From Pseudomonadota bacterium (GTDB taxonomy: Bacteria; Pseudomonadota; Alphaproteobacteria; Caulobacterales; Caulobacteraceae): a stretch of 64,000 bases of DNA. Positions 20,257-28,890 of this stretch are shown here, one piece after another (the stretch's first letter is position 1; each line of letters opens with the position of its first letter). The position numbers were made by a program, and so were the translations under genes. The stretch spans positions 1 to 64,000 of the forward strand of contig CAUJHW010000070.1 in the NCBI GenBank assembly GCA_963205005.1. Reading direction: 5' to 3'. A model generated the notes under the pieces. It searched no databases. It had not been told where the DNA came from and worked only from the letters and a program-made list of their open reading frames with translations.

Positions 20257-21396
20257 TCAGGAATAGGTCTGCGCGCGGGCCAGTGCAGCCTCCGCGCCGG
20301 ACACGAGATCGGCAAACACATCGCGGGCGGGGCGGATCGCCTTGATGAGTCCCATGCCCTGGCCGGCAAACCCCGGCACGATATCCTTGCGCTCGGCGCG
20401 CGAAGCCGCCGACATGACCGGGCCGGCCACCATGGATTGGTAGGGCATGGGCAGCGGGTCCCGGCCAGCATCGACCCAGGCCTGGGCCCACTTGTTTCGG
20501 ATCACGCGCGCCGGCTTCCCCGTCACGGACTTGGACACCATGGTGTCGCCATCACCGCCTTCCACGAGGGCTTCCTTCTGGAACGGAAGAAGCCCTGCCT
20601 CCTCGGTCGCCAGGAAGGCCGTCCCCACCCAGGCCCCCTCCGCGCCCAGCATGAAAGCCGCGGCGACGCCGCGACCGTCCGCGATGCCGCCCGCGCCGAG
20701 GACCGGCAGGCGACCGCCCACGGCGTCCACCACCTGCGGGATCAGCGCCATGGTGCCGATCGGGGAGTTGTGGCCGCCTCCATCATGGCCCTGGGCCACG
20801 ACCACGTCGATGCCCGAGGAGGCGACCTGCAGTGCGTGCTTCACCGAGCCGATCACCGCCATCACCTTCGTGCCGTTCTCGCGGAAACGATCCATCCACG
20901 GCGCTGGATTGCCGAGGCCGGCGGCGTAGACCGGGACCTTCTCTTCGACCACGACTTCCATCTGCGCCTCGAAGAAGTCCTTCGAGAACATCGCCAATCC
21001 CTCGACGGCGCTTCCGTCATCCGCTGCGCGTGGCGGTCGCGACGAGGCCTCCAGGCCTTCGCGCCGCATGAAGTCGCCAGCAAACGCACGGGCCTCTTCC
21101 AGGCGGTCGACGGGCGAGAGGCCCCCTGAGGCCTCGCCAGCCGCAGGTCCGCCGCTGCGTCGCACCGACGCCGGCAGTAGGGTGTCCACGCCAAACGGCT
21201 TGTCCGTGAGCGTGCGGACTTCGCGGATCCAGGCGCGCAGCTGCTCCGGGGGGCATGCGGCCGCCCCCAAGACGCCCAGGCCCCCGGCGTTGGACACCGC
21301 GGCCGCCAGGCGCGGCACGCTCGCCCCGCCCATGCCCGCCAGAACGATCGGGTACTGGATGTTGAGGATCTCACAAATTCGGCTGTGCAGCGGCAT
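20257..21396 (-). CDS. Nitronate monooxygenase / 2-nitropropane dioxygenase family
   Basis: A 379-residue FMN-binding TIM-barrel of the NMO/NPD family. N-terminal YPIVLAGMGGASVPRLAAAVS is the class signature, and GHDGGGHN followed by PVLGAGGIADGRGVAAAFMLGAEG is the phosphate/FMN-binding half of the barrel. True nitronate oxidation is rarely the role in catabolic clusters. Relatives act as enoyl-CoA or trans-2-enoyl reductase-like flavoproteins, and the real substrate here is undetermined. It lies in a minus-strand operon after the enoyl-CoA hydratase. Confidence 0.88.
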   Translation of the reverse strand: MPLHSRICEILNIQYPIVLAGMGGASVPRLAAAVSNAGGLGVLGAAACPPEQLRAWIREVRTLTDKPFGVDTLLPASVRRSGGPAAGEASGGLSPVDRLEEARAFAGDFMRREGLEASSRPPRAADDGSAVEGLAMFSKDFFEAQMEVVVEEKVPVYAAGLGNPAPWMDRFRENGTKVMAVIGSVKHALQVASSGIDVVVAQGHDGGGHNSPIGTMALIPQVVDAVGGRLPVLGAGGIADGRGVAAAFMLGAEGAWVGTAFLATEEAGLLPFQKEALVEGGDGDTMVSKSVTGKPARVIRNKWAQAWVDAGRDPLPMPYQSMVAGPVMSAASRAERKDIVPGFAGQGMGLIKAIRPARDVFADLVSGAEAALARAQTYS

Positions 21397-21429
21397 GGCG
21401 ACCTTTCTCGCTGACGTTTCCCTGGCGCC

Positions 21430-22245
21430 TCAGCGCCCGTAAAATACCGGTGTGCGTTTTTCCATGAAGGCGCGCGGCCCCTCGCGCGCATCCTCGCTCC
21501 GGAACACCGGAGCGGAGAACTTCGCCTCCAGGGACATCGCTTCTTCCTCCGGCCGGCCAAGGCAGGCGCGTGCGGACCGGCGGATCGCCTGGACGGCGAT
21601 CGGCCCGTTGGCGGCGATGCGCTGGGCCAACTCAAGGGCCGCTTCCAGAACGTCACCCGGCGGTACGACGCGGTTCAGGAAGCCCCATGTGAGCGCCTCG
21701 TCCGCGGAGATCAGATCCCCCGTAAGCAGCAGTTCCATCGCCCGCGCATAGGGGAGTTGCCGCGGCAGGCGCACGGTCGATCCCCCGCCCGGAAAGATCG
21801 CCCACTTGACTTCCTGCACGCCGAGCTTGGCGGCGTCTGACGCCACGCGAAGGTCCGTTCCTTGCGCCAACTCCATGCCGCCGGCGATGGCGTGGCCGTT
21901 GATCGCCGCGACCACCGGCTTGACTGCATCAAACGTCCGCAGCAGCGCCGTCCCCAGAATCTCCCGGTCTTCGACGACCTGACGATCCCAGTCGTCCTCA
22001 GGCTCGCGGCTGCGGCTGATCAGCGGGATCAGACGGCCGAGGTCCGCCCCGGAACAGAACGCCTTGTCCCCGACGCCCGTCACGACGGCGGCGCGGATGT
22101 CCGGATCGTCGCGCACCGTCCGCCATGCGGCGGCGAGGCGCACGATCATCTCGGGGTTGAGGGCGTTGCGCGCCTCAGGGCGGTTGAGTGTCACGATGGC
22201 CACGTGGCCGATGCGCTCCAAGCCAACGACCTCGTGCATCTTCAC
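21430..22245 (-). CDS. Enoyl-CoA hydratase/isomerase (crotonase family)
   Basis: A 271-residue crotonase-fold protein. The first oxyanion-hole segment is GDKAFCSGADLGRL (about residues 59-72) and the second is INGHAIAGGMELAQGTDLRVAS. The usual second catalytic Glu region is replaced by GGGSTVRLPRQLPYARAMELL, so hydratase or isomerase activity cannot be fixed. It is the first gene of the operon ECH-NMO-thioesterase. A short inverted repeat at 22261-22276 just upstream may be its control site. Confidence 0.92.
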   Translation of the reverse strand: MKMHEVVGLERIGHVAIVTLNRPEARNALNPEMIVRLAAAWRTVRDDPDIRAAVVTGVGDKAFCSGADLGRLIPLISRSREPEDDWDRQVVEDREILGTALLRTFDAVKPVVAAINGHAIAGGMELAQGTDLRVASDAAKLGVQEVKWAIFPGGGSTVRLPRQLPYARAMELLLTGDLISADEALTWGFLNRVVPPGDVLEAALELAQRIAANGPIAVQAIRRSARACLGRPEEEAMSLEAKFSAPVFRSEDAREGPRAFMEKRTPVFYGR

Positions 22246-22680
22246 CCTCGCTCATATGTGTCGTGCTATATCACGAATGTGTCGCGCATGTCCTTGGGTA
22301 AGCCAAGGCACGAATGCGCATCTTCAGCAGAGGCGCTCGGCGGCGCCCGCCCCTTCGTCCGGCCCCCCAGCGACGAGGGGTGGCGGACCATTTGCGCCGG
22401 CCCTTAGGAACCTTGGGTTCGCAAAGGCCGAAGGGACCCGAGTTGGTCCGGCCTGAGGGCGCGAAGGCGAGAGATGAGTTTCGAGCGCGCCCATCGCGTC
22501 GGCGGAGCGGCCAGAGATGGCCTGGCCCTGAGGCGCACAGAGTCGACCGCGCCCATGGAACCTGGCCAGTAACGATGAGGCGGCGGATGCCGCCGACCGC
22601 AAAATGGCGACAAGCGGCCAGTGCAAGGCAGGGTGACGGCGGCCTCGGAACTTTCGGGGAGCAATGACACTTTTTGTATC
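22246..22680. other. About 430-bp gap with an inverted repeat near the ECH gene
   Basis: No gene is supported. Close to the enoyl-CoA hydratase start, positions 22261-22276 form TCGTG-CTATAT-CACGA, a perfect 5-bp inverted repeat in a locally AT-rich setting. It is a possible operator or promoter site for the minus-strand operon. The remainder is GC-rich and open in several frames but reads like non-coding sequence. Confidence 0.4.
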
Positions 22681-23187
22681 ATGGCTTACAAATTTTCCAG
22701 CGTGGCGGTGATCGTTGCTCTAGCTGTGACGTGGCCTTCGGGGACCTTGGCGCAGCCCAAGGACGAGGCCTCCAGCGCGGTGCGCCTCGACGGCGCGAGA
22801 GCGGTGGTGACCCAGCCGGCTCGCGACCTCGGCGTCGTTTCGCCTAGGATTCCGGAGGTCATCTCTCACGCTGCCGCAGCGCCTTACAGCACTCGAGGCC
22901 TTGGAAGCTGCCGCGCGCTGGCCGCGTCCGTTCGCGAGCTCGACGTCGCCTTGGGACCGGATTTCGATGCGCCGCCGCTGCCGAAGGACAACCGGGCAAC
23001 ACGTATCGTTGAAGCCGGGGGACGGTCCCTCGTTAATTCCGTGGTGCCGTTCCGAAGTGTCGTGCGGGAACTGACGGGCGCGGCCGCCGCCAAGCGGGAA
23101 GCGGAACTCGCGTTGGACGCTGCGCTTGCCAGGCGAGGCTTTCTACGCGGCCTGCAAGCCGCTCGCAGATGCAAGGTGCTGCGTTGA
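22681..23187 (+). CDS. Exported protein of unknown function
   Basis: A 168-residue protein with a clear signal peptide (about residues 1-25, ending GTLAQ), so it is periplasmic. The mature part has a Cys-containing segment GLGSCRALAASVRELDVALGPDFD, a region GRSLVNSVVPFRSVVRELTGA and a basic tail rich in Arg. This pattern recalls small alphaproteobacterial periplasmic proteins of no known function. ATG 22681 was chosen because the signal peptide begins there; the open frame runs 20 codons further upstream. It sits alone beside a decayed efflux region. Confidence 0.6.
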   Translation: MAYKFSSVAVIVALAVTWPSGTLAQPKDEASSAVRLDGARAVVTQPARDLGVVSPRIPEVISHAAAAPYSTRGLGSCRALAASVRELDVALGPDFDAPPLPKDNRATRIVEAGGRSLVNSVVPFRSVVRELTGAAAAKREAELALDAALARRGFLRGLQAARRCKVLR

Positions 23188-23265
23188 GGGCCGTCGTCGT
23201 TCGCCGGCGTTCGCTCGAGCGTACGGCCCGCGATGAACAGCGGAAGGCAGGTGGACCCGGGGCGC

Positions 23266-23370
23266 TCAGGTCGGAGAACGCACGTTGCCGCTCACCCGCT
23301 CGAGCAGCCGCTTCATCACCTTCTTTTCTGCGGGCGTGAGGCCAGCCCAAAGCGAATGGTGCGTAAGGTC
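23266..23370 (-). pseudogene. Probable MarR-type regulator C-terminal remnant
   Basis: The minus strand reads LTHHSLWAGLTPAEKKVMKRLLERVS before a stop at 23266. The LTPAEK...LLERV pattern is the usual end of MarR-family regulators. Nothing N-terminal to it reads as a winged helix; instead plus-strand efflux-gene sequence begins. It looks like the surviving 3' end of a regulator gene that once faced an efflux operon, cut by a deletion. The evidence is a short match, so confidence is low. Confidence 0.35.
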
Positions 23371-24387
23371 CGCAGGGGCAATCTCGGCGCATCGAAAGCG
23401 CCAACGCCGAGGCCGCGGCCCTGGTCGCGACCGTTGACGACGCGAAAGGCAGCTCACCGCGGAAGTCGCGCGCGCATACATCAGCCTCCGCGAGGCGCAG
23501 CTCCGGCTCGAGCTCGCGCGTCGGGAGCAGGATCTGCAGCAGCAGACCCTGGAGCTGACGTATCAGCGCTATTCGGCCGGCGCCCTGCCCCTCTTTCCGG
23601 TCGGCGCCGCGAATGCCGAGCTCGAGCTCTTGAGGTCGCAGATCGCCGAAGCGGAGGCCGACATTGCGGTCTTCAAGGACCGCTCTCGGTCCTCATCGGG
23701 AGTGCGCCGGGCGGCTTGGACGATCTGCTGGCGGCGCCGGCGCCTATTCCCCTGCCGCCTGCCTCCATCGCCGTAAGCGACCCGGCCGAGCTGATCGCAC
23801 GTCGACCGGATATCCGCGCCGCCGAGCGCCGGCTCGCCGCCGCGAACGCGCGGGTTGGCGTGGCGGAGGCTGCACGCTTTCCGCGGTTGTCCTTCATGGG
23901 CATCCTGGGACTCGGGGGAACCGACCCCGAAGACGTCTTCGACGTGGCGAACCTCTCGACGATCGCGCTGCCGCGCCTGCAATGGAGTCTCTTGGACTTC
24001 GGGCGGACCGCAGCCGCGATCGACCAGGCCCAGGCCGCGCGTGGCGAGGCGGACGCGCGGTACCGCGATGTCGTGCTCCGCGCGCTTCAGGACGCCGAAC
24101 AGTCGCTCCAAAGGTTTGGCCAGCATCGCATCAACGTCGCGGCGCTCACGCAGATCAGCCGCCAGGCGGACACGGCGGCCGAGCTCAACCAACAGCGCTT
24201 CACCGCAGGCGCGATCGGGCGGAGCGACCTCAACCTGGCACTCCGCCAGCGTGCCCAGGCCAGAGCGAACCTCAGCCGCGCGGTTGCGGCGATGACCACC
24301 AGCTGGGTGGCGATCCAGAGGTCGCTGGGATTGGGCTGGCGCGCCGGGGCGACGACCCTGCGCGAGGACTCGCCTGATCGCGGGTAG
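23350..24387 (+). pseudogene. Broken NodT/OprM-type efflux outer-membrane factor
   Basis: Translated piecewise this is the C-terminal two thirds of an RND efflux outer-membrane lipoprotein. One frame gives AEVARAYISLREAQLRLE and SAGALPLFPVGAANAELE (about 23455-23690). After a frame change near 23690 another gives SVLIGSAPGGLDDLL, ARRPDIRAAERRLAAANARV and LQWSLLDFGRTAAAIDQAQA, down to the stop at 24387. A further frame change lies near 23445. The signal peptide, lipobox and first coiled-coil are missing. Only the last part, about 230 residues, is intact. An intact homologue exists at 49928. Confidence 0.75.
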
Positions 24388-24870
24388 TGGATGCACAGGT
24401 CATTCGCTGCCGATCTCAACCCGCGGCGCTTCGGCCCGCTACCGCGCCGAGCGCGACCGGAGCCCGCGGAGGCGCCGGCCAGTGCGTGGCGCACCACGGA
24501 GTGGACGACCCAGATATCCGGCCCGTCGGTCGGGGTTGCCACGGATCCACGTCGAGGAAGACCCGGCCCCGACCGCCGCGCGGCTCCACGGACATCCGCG
24601 GATCTCGGATCAGTCGGGCGACTCCCTCGTGGCGGCATATTGTGGGCTGTCCACATCTGGCTGCGCTAGGATGGAAACCTTGAGCCTGGTCCGCCGCTGT
24701 GGCGCCTCGGCTCTCGCGGCGCCGCCCGAATCCCTGGGCGACGGGCGTGCCGCCGCGGGGGGGCACCAAAAAAGGCTCTGGTCCGGAAGACTCGAAGGGC
24801 GCGGCTCGCCCGCCCAGACTTGCCCCCCGATGATGCATCGACGGTGCGACCGTCCCGTCGTTCGCAGGCG
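24388..24870. other. About 480-bp gap at the end of the conjugation module
   Basis: No gene is supported. Open frames exist on both strands, but none reads like a known family. This is where a conjugative element of this type would carry replication or partition genes (for example repA, parA), and none is seen. It contains a G7 run followed by an A6 run near 24757-24773. No attachment-site repeat or tRNA end was recognised. It may be the deletion boundary of the element. Confidence 0.4.
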
Positions 24871-25341
24871 TCAGAAGTCGAACAACATCTGCTGAGCGAT
24901 CGCCTTCGCGTGCTGGCAACGGCGTCGCGCGGCCGCTCCCCGCCGGGTCGCGGCGCGAACCCGCTCCACGCTGGCGACCACCTGCGGCGCCTTCGCCTCG
25001 CAGTTGTCGGCGCCTTCGGCCATCGGCTCGTCCAACCGGGGCCCTTGCGACGCTAAGCGGTCACGTGAGGTCGCGCACCTATCCGGGCCGCCAGGGGTCG
25101 CCGAGCCTCTCGCGCTCGCCCGCCCGACGCTGTGGCCCCGCGAGACGCGCCACGCCTCGATTTCAGCCTCGCGATAGCCGACGCGGCCGGGGGAGATGGC
25201 ATATGGAGACGGGAAGTCACCGCGCTTCTGGAGGCGCCACGCCGTCGTTCGGCTGAGCCCCGTGGACACCGCCACTTCCCGCCAGGGAAGGAAACGGCCG
25301 CCCGAGGTTTCCGCGTCGAGGAAGGTGCGCCAGTTGGCCAA
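24871..25341 (-). CDS. AlpA-like HTH DNA-binding protein
   Basis: A 156-residue protein whose N-terminal third is an AlpA/excisionase-type helix-turn-helix: FLPWREVAVSTGLSRTTAWR followed by RLQKRGDFPSPYAIS and VGYREAEIEAWRVSRG (about residues 15-70). The remainder is basic and low in recognisable structure, ending QQMLFDF. No ATG is available. TTG 25341 is 5 bases after the stop of the previous gene, with GGAG about 9 bases upstream. Such proteins regulate excision or transfer in phages and ICEs. Its place as the last gene of the tra/trb block fits that role. Confidence 0.65.
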   Translation of the reverse strand: MANWRTFLDAETSGGRFLPWREVAVSTGLSRTTAWRLQKRGDFPSPYAISPGRVGYREAEIEAWRVSRGHSVGRASARGSATPGGPDRCATSRDRLASQGPRLDEPMAEGADNCEAKAPQVVASVERVRAATRRGAAARRRCQHAKAIAQQMLFDF

Positions 25342-25345
25342 CGCT

Positions 25346-25630
25346 TCAGCTCCAGACGCGTGGATCGAGCTTCTGCTCGCGCCGGTTCCGGCGCAGGCCT
25401 GTGCGTTGCGCCCGCGCCCATTCGCGCAGTGCGCCGCGAGGGTACCAGGGCTTTCCACGAATGTGCTCGCAGGGGGGGCCATCGCCCCCCACCGACCAAA
25501 TCCTCGCGAGCGTCGCCGGCTTGAGTCGAACGTTGAACCGGACGAGATAGGCCGACGCCTCTGTCCGCGTCAGCAGGTCCTGGTCGCTTTCGTCGCCGGG
25601 AGGATCCGGGCGCGCGGTCGAAGTGGTCAT
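25346..25630 (-). CDS. Small helix-turn-helix (excisionase-like) protein
   Basis: A 94-residue protein with a helix-turn-helix near residues 18-70: LLTRTEASAYLV...LKPATLARIWSVGGDGPPCEHI, then GKPWYPRGALREWARA. This is the pattern of MerR/AlpA-like DNA-binding proteins common in ICE accessory modules. The tail is rich in Arg and Gln. The start at 25630 overlaps the stop of the lytic transglycosylase gene by four bases. A longer upstream frame would overlap that gene much more and is rejected. It is probably a regulator of excision or transfer. Confidence 0.65.
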   Translation of the reverse strand: MTTSTARPDPPGDESDQDLLTRTEASAYLVRFNVRLKPATLARIWSVGGDGPPCEHIRGKPWYPRGALREWARAQRTGLRRNRREQKLDPRVWS

Positions 25631-26223
25631 GGCGCCCTCCGGCAGTCGCTGGCCGAGCGGATAGACCGCCTGGCCGAGACCGCCAGGTAGCACTCGACCA
25701 CGGTGGCGACATAGGCCTCGGTCTCGGGGATCCTCGGAACCCGCCCGAGACGGGCGACCCGCTCCGGTCCGGCGTTGTACGCCGCTAGGGCCAGGCGCAG
25801 GTCGGCGAAGCGCAGCAGCTGGCGGGCGAGGTAGTCGGCGCCGCCGGCCAGGCTGTCGTGCGGGTCGCGACGGTCGCGCACGCCGAGTTCGCGGGCCGTC
25901 GCCGGCATGAGCTGCGTGAGGCCGACCGCGCCCGCCGGCGAGACGGCGGTCGGGCGGTAGGCGCTCTCGGCGACCACGAGCGCGTGCAGCAACTTGGGGT
26001 CGAGGCCGTGCCGACTGGCGGCCGCGGCAACCGCAGCGTCGAACGGCTGGACCGGCGGCGTAAGGCGAACGGCCGCTGCAGACCCGAGATCGCGCGGGCG
26101 CTCGGCCGGCGCCGGCAGGGCGGGAAAGAGGCCCCCGCCGGCCGCGCTCCAGTCGGCCTGGGCCCCGGCCGGGCTTGCGGTGGCGGCCAGGAGCGCCCCG
26201 GCCAGGATTCCGCGTATCACCAT
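25627..26223 (-). CDS. Lytic transglycosylase of the conjugation system (VirB1-like)
   Basis: A 198-residue exported peptidoglycan lytic transglycosylase that locally opens the wall for the conjugative channel. A signal peptide covers about residues 1-21 (ASPAGAQA). The SLT domain spans about 62-180. The catalytic Glu is residue 86 in LVVAESAYRP, followed by GAVGLTQLMPATARELGV and ALAAYNAGPERV, the standard SLT motifs. It overlaps the S26 peptidase gene upstream by seven bases, so the two are coupled. Confidence 0.92.
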   Translation of the reverse strand: MVIRGILAGALLAATASPAGAQADWSAAGGGLFPALPAPAERPRDLGSAAAVRLTPPVQPFDAAVAAAASRHGLDPKLLHALVVAESAYRPTAVSPAGAVGLTQLMPATARELGVRDRRDPHDSLAGGADYLARQLLRFADLRLALAAYNAGPERVARLGRVPRIPETEAYVATVVECYLAVSARRSIRSASDCRRAP

Positions 26224-26708
26224 GTCAGCACCTCCGCGTAGACCGCATCGATCTCGGTGTCGGGCACCGGCCCGAAGTAGCGGCTGTCGAAGCTGGCGGG
26301 CGTGTCGCCCAGCAGGAGCAGTTCACCGGGCGCGAGCCTGCGGCACCCGCGCCAGCGCGGCAGCGGGCGGCCCTGCCGGTCGCGGAGCAGGATCCGGACG
26401 GCGCCCTGCGGCCAGGTCAGCCGCCGGTCCGAGACGCAGACGGCCGTTCCGCCCGTGGCCGCAACCCGCTTCAGCAGCCGCGCCCGCGGGGTCGCACCGA
26501 GGCGGGCGAGGTAGGCCTGCGACGCGGCGGGCGCAGGGAGCGCCACGATGCGGCCGGGGGCGGGCGGGTCGGAGGCGCGCAGATAGATCCCTCTCGGCAG
26601 GCTGGACGTCTCGTTGACCAGGAGTCGCGGCGGCTCGGCGCGGCCCACGGCGGCGAGGCTCGCCAGGCCCGCCAGGCCCAGGACGAGGTGAAGGACGAAG
26701 CGGCTCAT
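26217..26708 (-). CDS. traF: TraF-like S26 signal peptidase (conjugal transfer)
   Basis: A 163-residue membrane-anchored serine peptidase of the S26C (TraF) family. An N-terminal hydrophobic segment spans about residues 5-24. The nucleophile Ser 36 lies in NETSSLPRGIY and the general base is Lys 80 in LLKRVAATGG; GELLLLGDTPASFDSRYFGPVP is the conserved C-terminal box. In IncP systems TraF cleaves and helps cyclise the TrbC pilin, and trbC is in this operon. It overlaps trbI upstream by four bases. Confidence 0.9.
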   Translation of the reverse strand: MSRFVLHLVLGLAGLASLAAVGRAEPPRLLVNETSSLPRGIYLRASDPPAPGRIVALPAPAASQAYLARLGATPRARLLKRVAATGGTAVCVSDRRLTWPQGAVRILLRDRQGRPLPRWRGCRRLAPGELLLLGDTPASFDSRYFGPVPDTEIDAVYAEVLTW

Positions 26709-27829
26709 GGTCCGTAGGGCTCCAGAAGGAGGTCGTGGGTCACCAGCACCCGGACGCGCTCGCCCGGCCGCAGTCGTATCGAGGGCCGGACGGTCAGTTC
26801 GCGGTCGATGAGCCGGCCGCCCACGCGCGCCGCCTCCAGGGCGGCGGCGTCGCCGGCGTCGCCCCAGAAACTGCCGGCGCGGTCGTCGCGATCACGCGCG
26901 GCCTGGCCCAGGGTGGTGATGGCGCCCGCGAAAACTGTGGCGATCGCCAGGTCGCCGAGCCGGCGGTCGACCTTGCCTGGCACGCCGACCGCCCCTTGCG
27001 CGTCCACGCCGGGCGGCGCCTCCAGGCGCAGGCTCTTGCCGTTGGGCAGGATCAGCCGGCTCCAGGCGATGAACACGCGATCGTCGCCGTAGCGGCTCTC
27101 GCCCTCGTGGCGGCCGATCAGCCGCGCGCCTTGCGGGATCAGCAGATGGCGGCCGGCGACGGTGTCGAAGACGTTCTCGCTGACGCTCGCCACGACAGGG
27201 CCGGTCCGGGCGGTGTCGATGGCGGTGAGCAGCACCGCGGGGATCACCGCGCCCGCCTTCACCTCGAAGGGGCTGAGCGGCGCAGTGAGCGCGTGGGAAT
27301 TGTAGGCGTCCCGGTCCGCCGGGCCGCTGGCGTCTCGGGCTGCGGGCGGGGCCGACGCGCTTCGCACCGCCGCAAAGAAGAGCTCCGAGGCGCGGGCCTG
27401 GTCGCGGAGCTGGCGGCGAGGATCGGGAGCCGCTCCGGAAGGACGGGCGGTCGGGGGAGGGATTCTCGGCGCGGGCTCGGGCGCGTCGGCCTCGGCCGGC
27501 GTCGCGCCGAGCCGCCGCGGCGGCGGCAGGCGGTCGAGCTCGCCGTAGTGGGCGGGGCCGTCCGTGACGATCTCGCTCGGGCGCACCGGGCCCACGGCGG
27601 CCGACGGAGCTTCGCCGGCGCGGGCCGCGAAGGCGCGGGCCCGCAGCTCCGGCTGCGCCACGAAGGCCCAGGCCAACGCACCGGCCACCAGCGCCGCCGC
27701 CGCCAGCACCGCGGCGGTCACCACGCTGCGGCGCAGTCGCGCCACCCGCGGCCGCGGCGCCCGGGTGTCGAGCGGCGGCAGCGTCGTCTTGGGCTGGGAC
27801 CCAGCGTCCGGGGCGTCGAGACGGGTCAC
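26705..27829 (-). CDS. trbI: TrbI, VirB10-like conjugal transfer protein
   Basis: A 374-residue VirB10 homologue that bridges inner and outer membranes in the type IV secretion core. A cytoplasmic head of about 35 residues is followed by one transmembrane helix (about 37-55) and a Pro/Ala/Arg-rich periplasmic linker (about 90-130). The C-terminal beta-barrel domain contains VIPAVLLTAIDTARTGPVVA and LLIPQGARLIGRHEG, typical VirB10/TrbI motifs. It overlaps trbG by four bases and traF by four bases. Confidence 0.93.
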   Translation of the reverse strand: MTRLDAPDAGSQPKTTLPPLDTRAPRPRVARLRRSVVTAAVLAAAALVAGALAWAFVAQPELRARAFAARAGEAPSAAVGPVRPSEIVTDGPAHYGELDRLPPPRRLGATPAEADAPEPAPRIPPPTARPSGAAPDPRRQLRDQARASELFFAAVRSASAPPAARDASGPADRDAYNSHALTAPLSPFEVKAGAVIPAVLLTAIDTARTGPVVASVSENVFDTVAGRHLLIPQGARLIGRHEGESRYGDDRVFIAWSRLILPNGKSLRLEAPPGVDAQGAVGVPGKVDRRLGDLAIATVFAGAITTLGQAARDRDDRAGSFWGDAGDAAALEAARVGGRLIDRELTVRPSIRLRPGERVRVLVTHDLLLEPYGP

Positions 27830-28890
27830 GGCGCGCCCTCCCCTTGCCGGCGGATCCGCACCACCTGGCCCTTGCGCCCGCCGAGCCGCAGCTCCGCCCG
27901 CTCGAGCACCCGATCCACCACAAGCAGGCCGTTCCGCTGGCGGTAGTTGACCATCTGGGCGTGGCCGGCCGGGTCCACCGCGAACAGCGCCGGGCTCTCG
28001 CGGGCGGCGGCGCCGGGAGGCAGCGCGAGATACGTGCGCACGCCGTCGGTCATCACCGCCGTGGGCGTCCAGGGCGGCGACCGCCGTCCCCGTGGCGACA
28101 CAGCATAGCGGGCGTCGAGCGGCCCCTCCGACGCGGCGACGGGCTGGGCGGGCGAGAGCCCGGCCGCCTCCGGCCCCGGCAGGGGACGCGGCAGGGCGGC
28201 CGAGACGTCCCAGGCCACGGCGGCGTTGAAGGCCTGCGGCCCGCCGCTACGCAGCTGGACGAGATAGACGCCGCGGCTGGTGGTGAGCACCAGGTTGGTC
28301 TCGAGTCCCGTCTCCAGCGGCTTGACCAGAACATGCGCCCGGCGGTCCGCGCCGTCGCCGGACTGGGTTTCGCCAATCTGCCAGCGCACCGTGTCGCCGG
28401 CCGCGACGGCGGTGACGCCCTCGCCAGACGGCAGGGTCAGCACCGTCACCCGCAGCGGTGCGGTCCAGACCTCGTAGATGCGGGACGGGTCGTAGGCGAA
28501 CACCTGCACCCCGCCCAGGAAGCCGTCGGCCTGCGAGTGCGTCCGGGCGCGGCGGTTGGCGGCGGCGATCGCCTCGGGACCGGCGTCCGGCGGCGATACG
28601 GACTGGTCCGGTCGTACCCCAGGCCTCGCCTGGTTCCCGAGATCTGGGGGATTGGGGATCGGCGCCATGACCGCGAAGGTTCGCCGGGTGGTGGGCGTCT
28701 CTCCGCGTGGGTCCTCCGCGAGCTCCGGAGCCTCCGCAAGGACGGCCGGCTGTGTCGCCGTGGCCGCGGGCGTCTCGGGGGCCCGCCGATCCAGGCTCAG
28801 GCTCGGCGGAAGATGGCCGCAGCCGCCGGCGCCCATGAGGGCGAGGGCCAGCGGAAGCAGCGTGCGGATCAGGCGGCGTCGGGGGTCCAT
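27826..28890 (-). CDS. trbG: TrbG, VirB9-like conjugal transfer protein (lipoprotein)
   Basis: A 354-residue VirB9 homologue of the outer-membrane core complex. The start at 28890 gives a lipoprotein signal sequence with lipobox MGAGGC (Cys about residue 23). A Pro/Thr-rich linker follows. The VirB9 N-lobe has YDPSRIYEVWTAPLRVTVLTLPSGE, and the C-lobe includes TPTAVMTDGVRTYLALP and VNYRQRNGLLVVDRVLERAELRLG, the conserved TonB-like C-terminal motif. It overlaps the end of trbF by 22 bases. The longer open frame upstream of 28890 lies in trbF and is rejected. Confidence 0.92.
   Translation of the reverse strand: MDPRRRLIRTLLPLALALMGAGGCGHLPPSLSLDRRAPETPAATATQPAVLAEAPELAEDPRGETPTTRRTFAVMAPIPNPPDLGNQARPGVRPDQSVSPPDAGPEAIAAANRRARTHSQADGFLGGVQVFAYDPSRIYEVWTAPLRVTVLTLPSGEGVTAVAAGDTVRWQIGETQSGDGADRRAHVLVKPLETGLETNLVLTTSRGVYLVQLRSGGPQAFNAAVAWDVSAALPRPLPGPEAAGLSPAQPVAASEGPLDARYAVSPRGRRSPPWTPTAVMTDGVRTYLALPPGAAARESPALFAVDPAGHAQMVNYRQRNGLLVVDRVLERAELRLGGRKGQVVRIRRQGEGAP

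Noticed and set aside
23233-24387. One continuous 384-codon frame taken as an intact outer-membrane factor
   Set aside because: Only its second half is the family; the first half is out-of-frame translation, so the gene is broken rather than intact.
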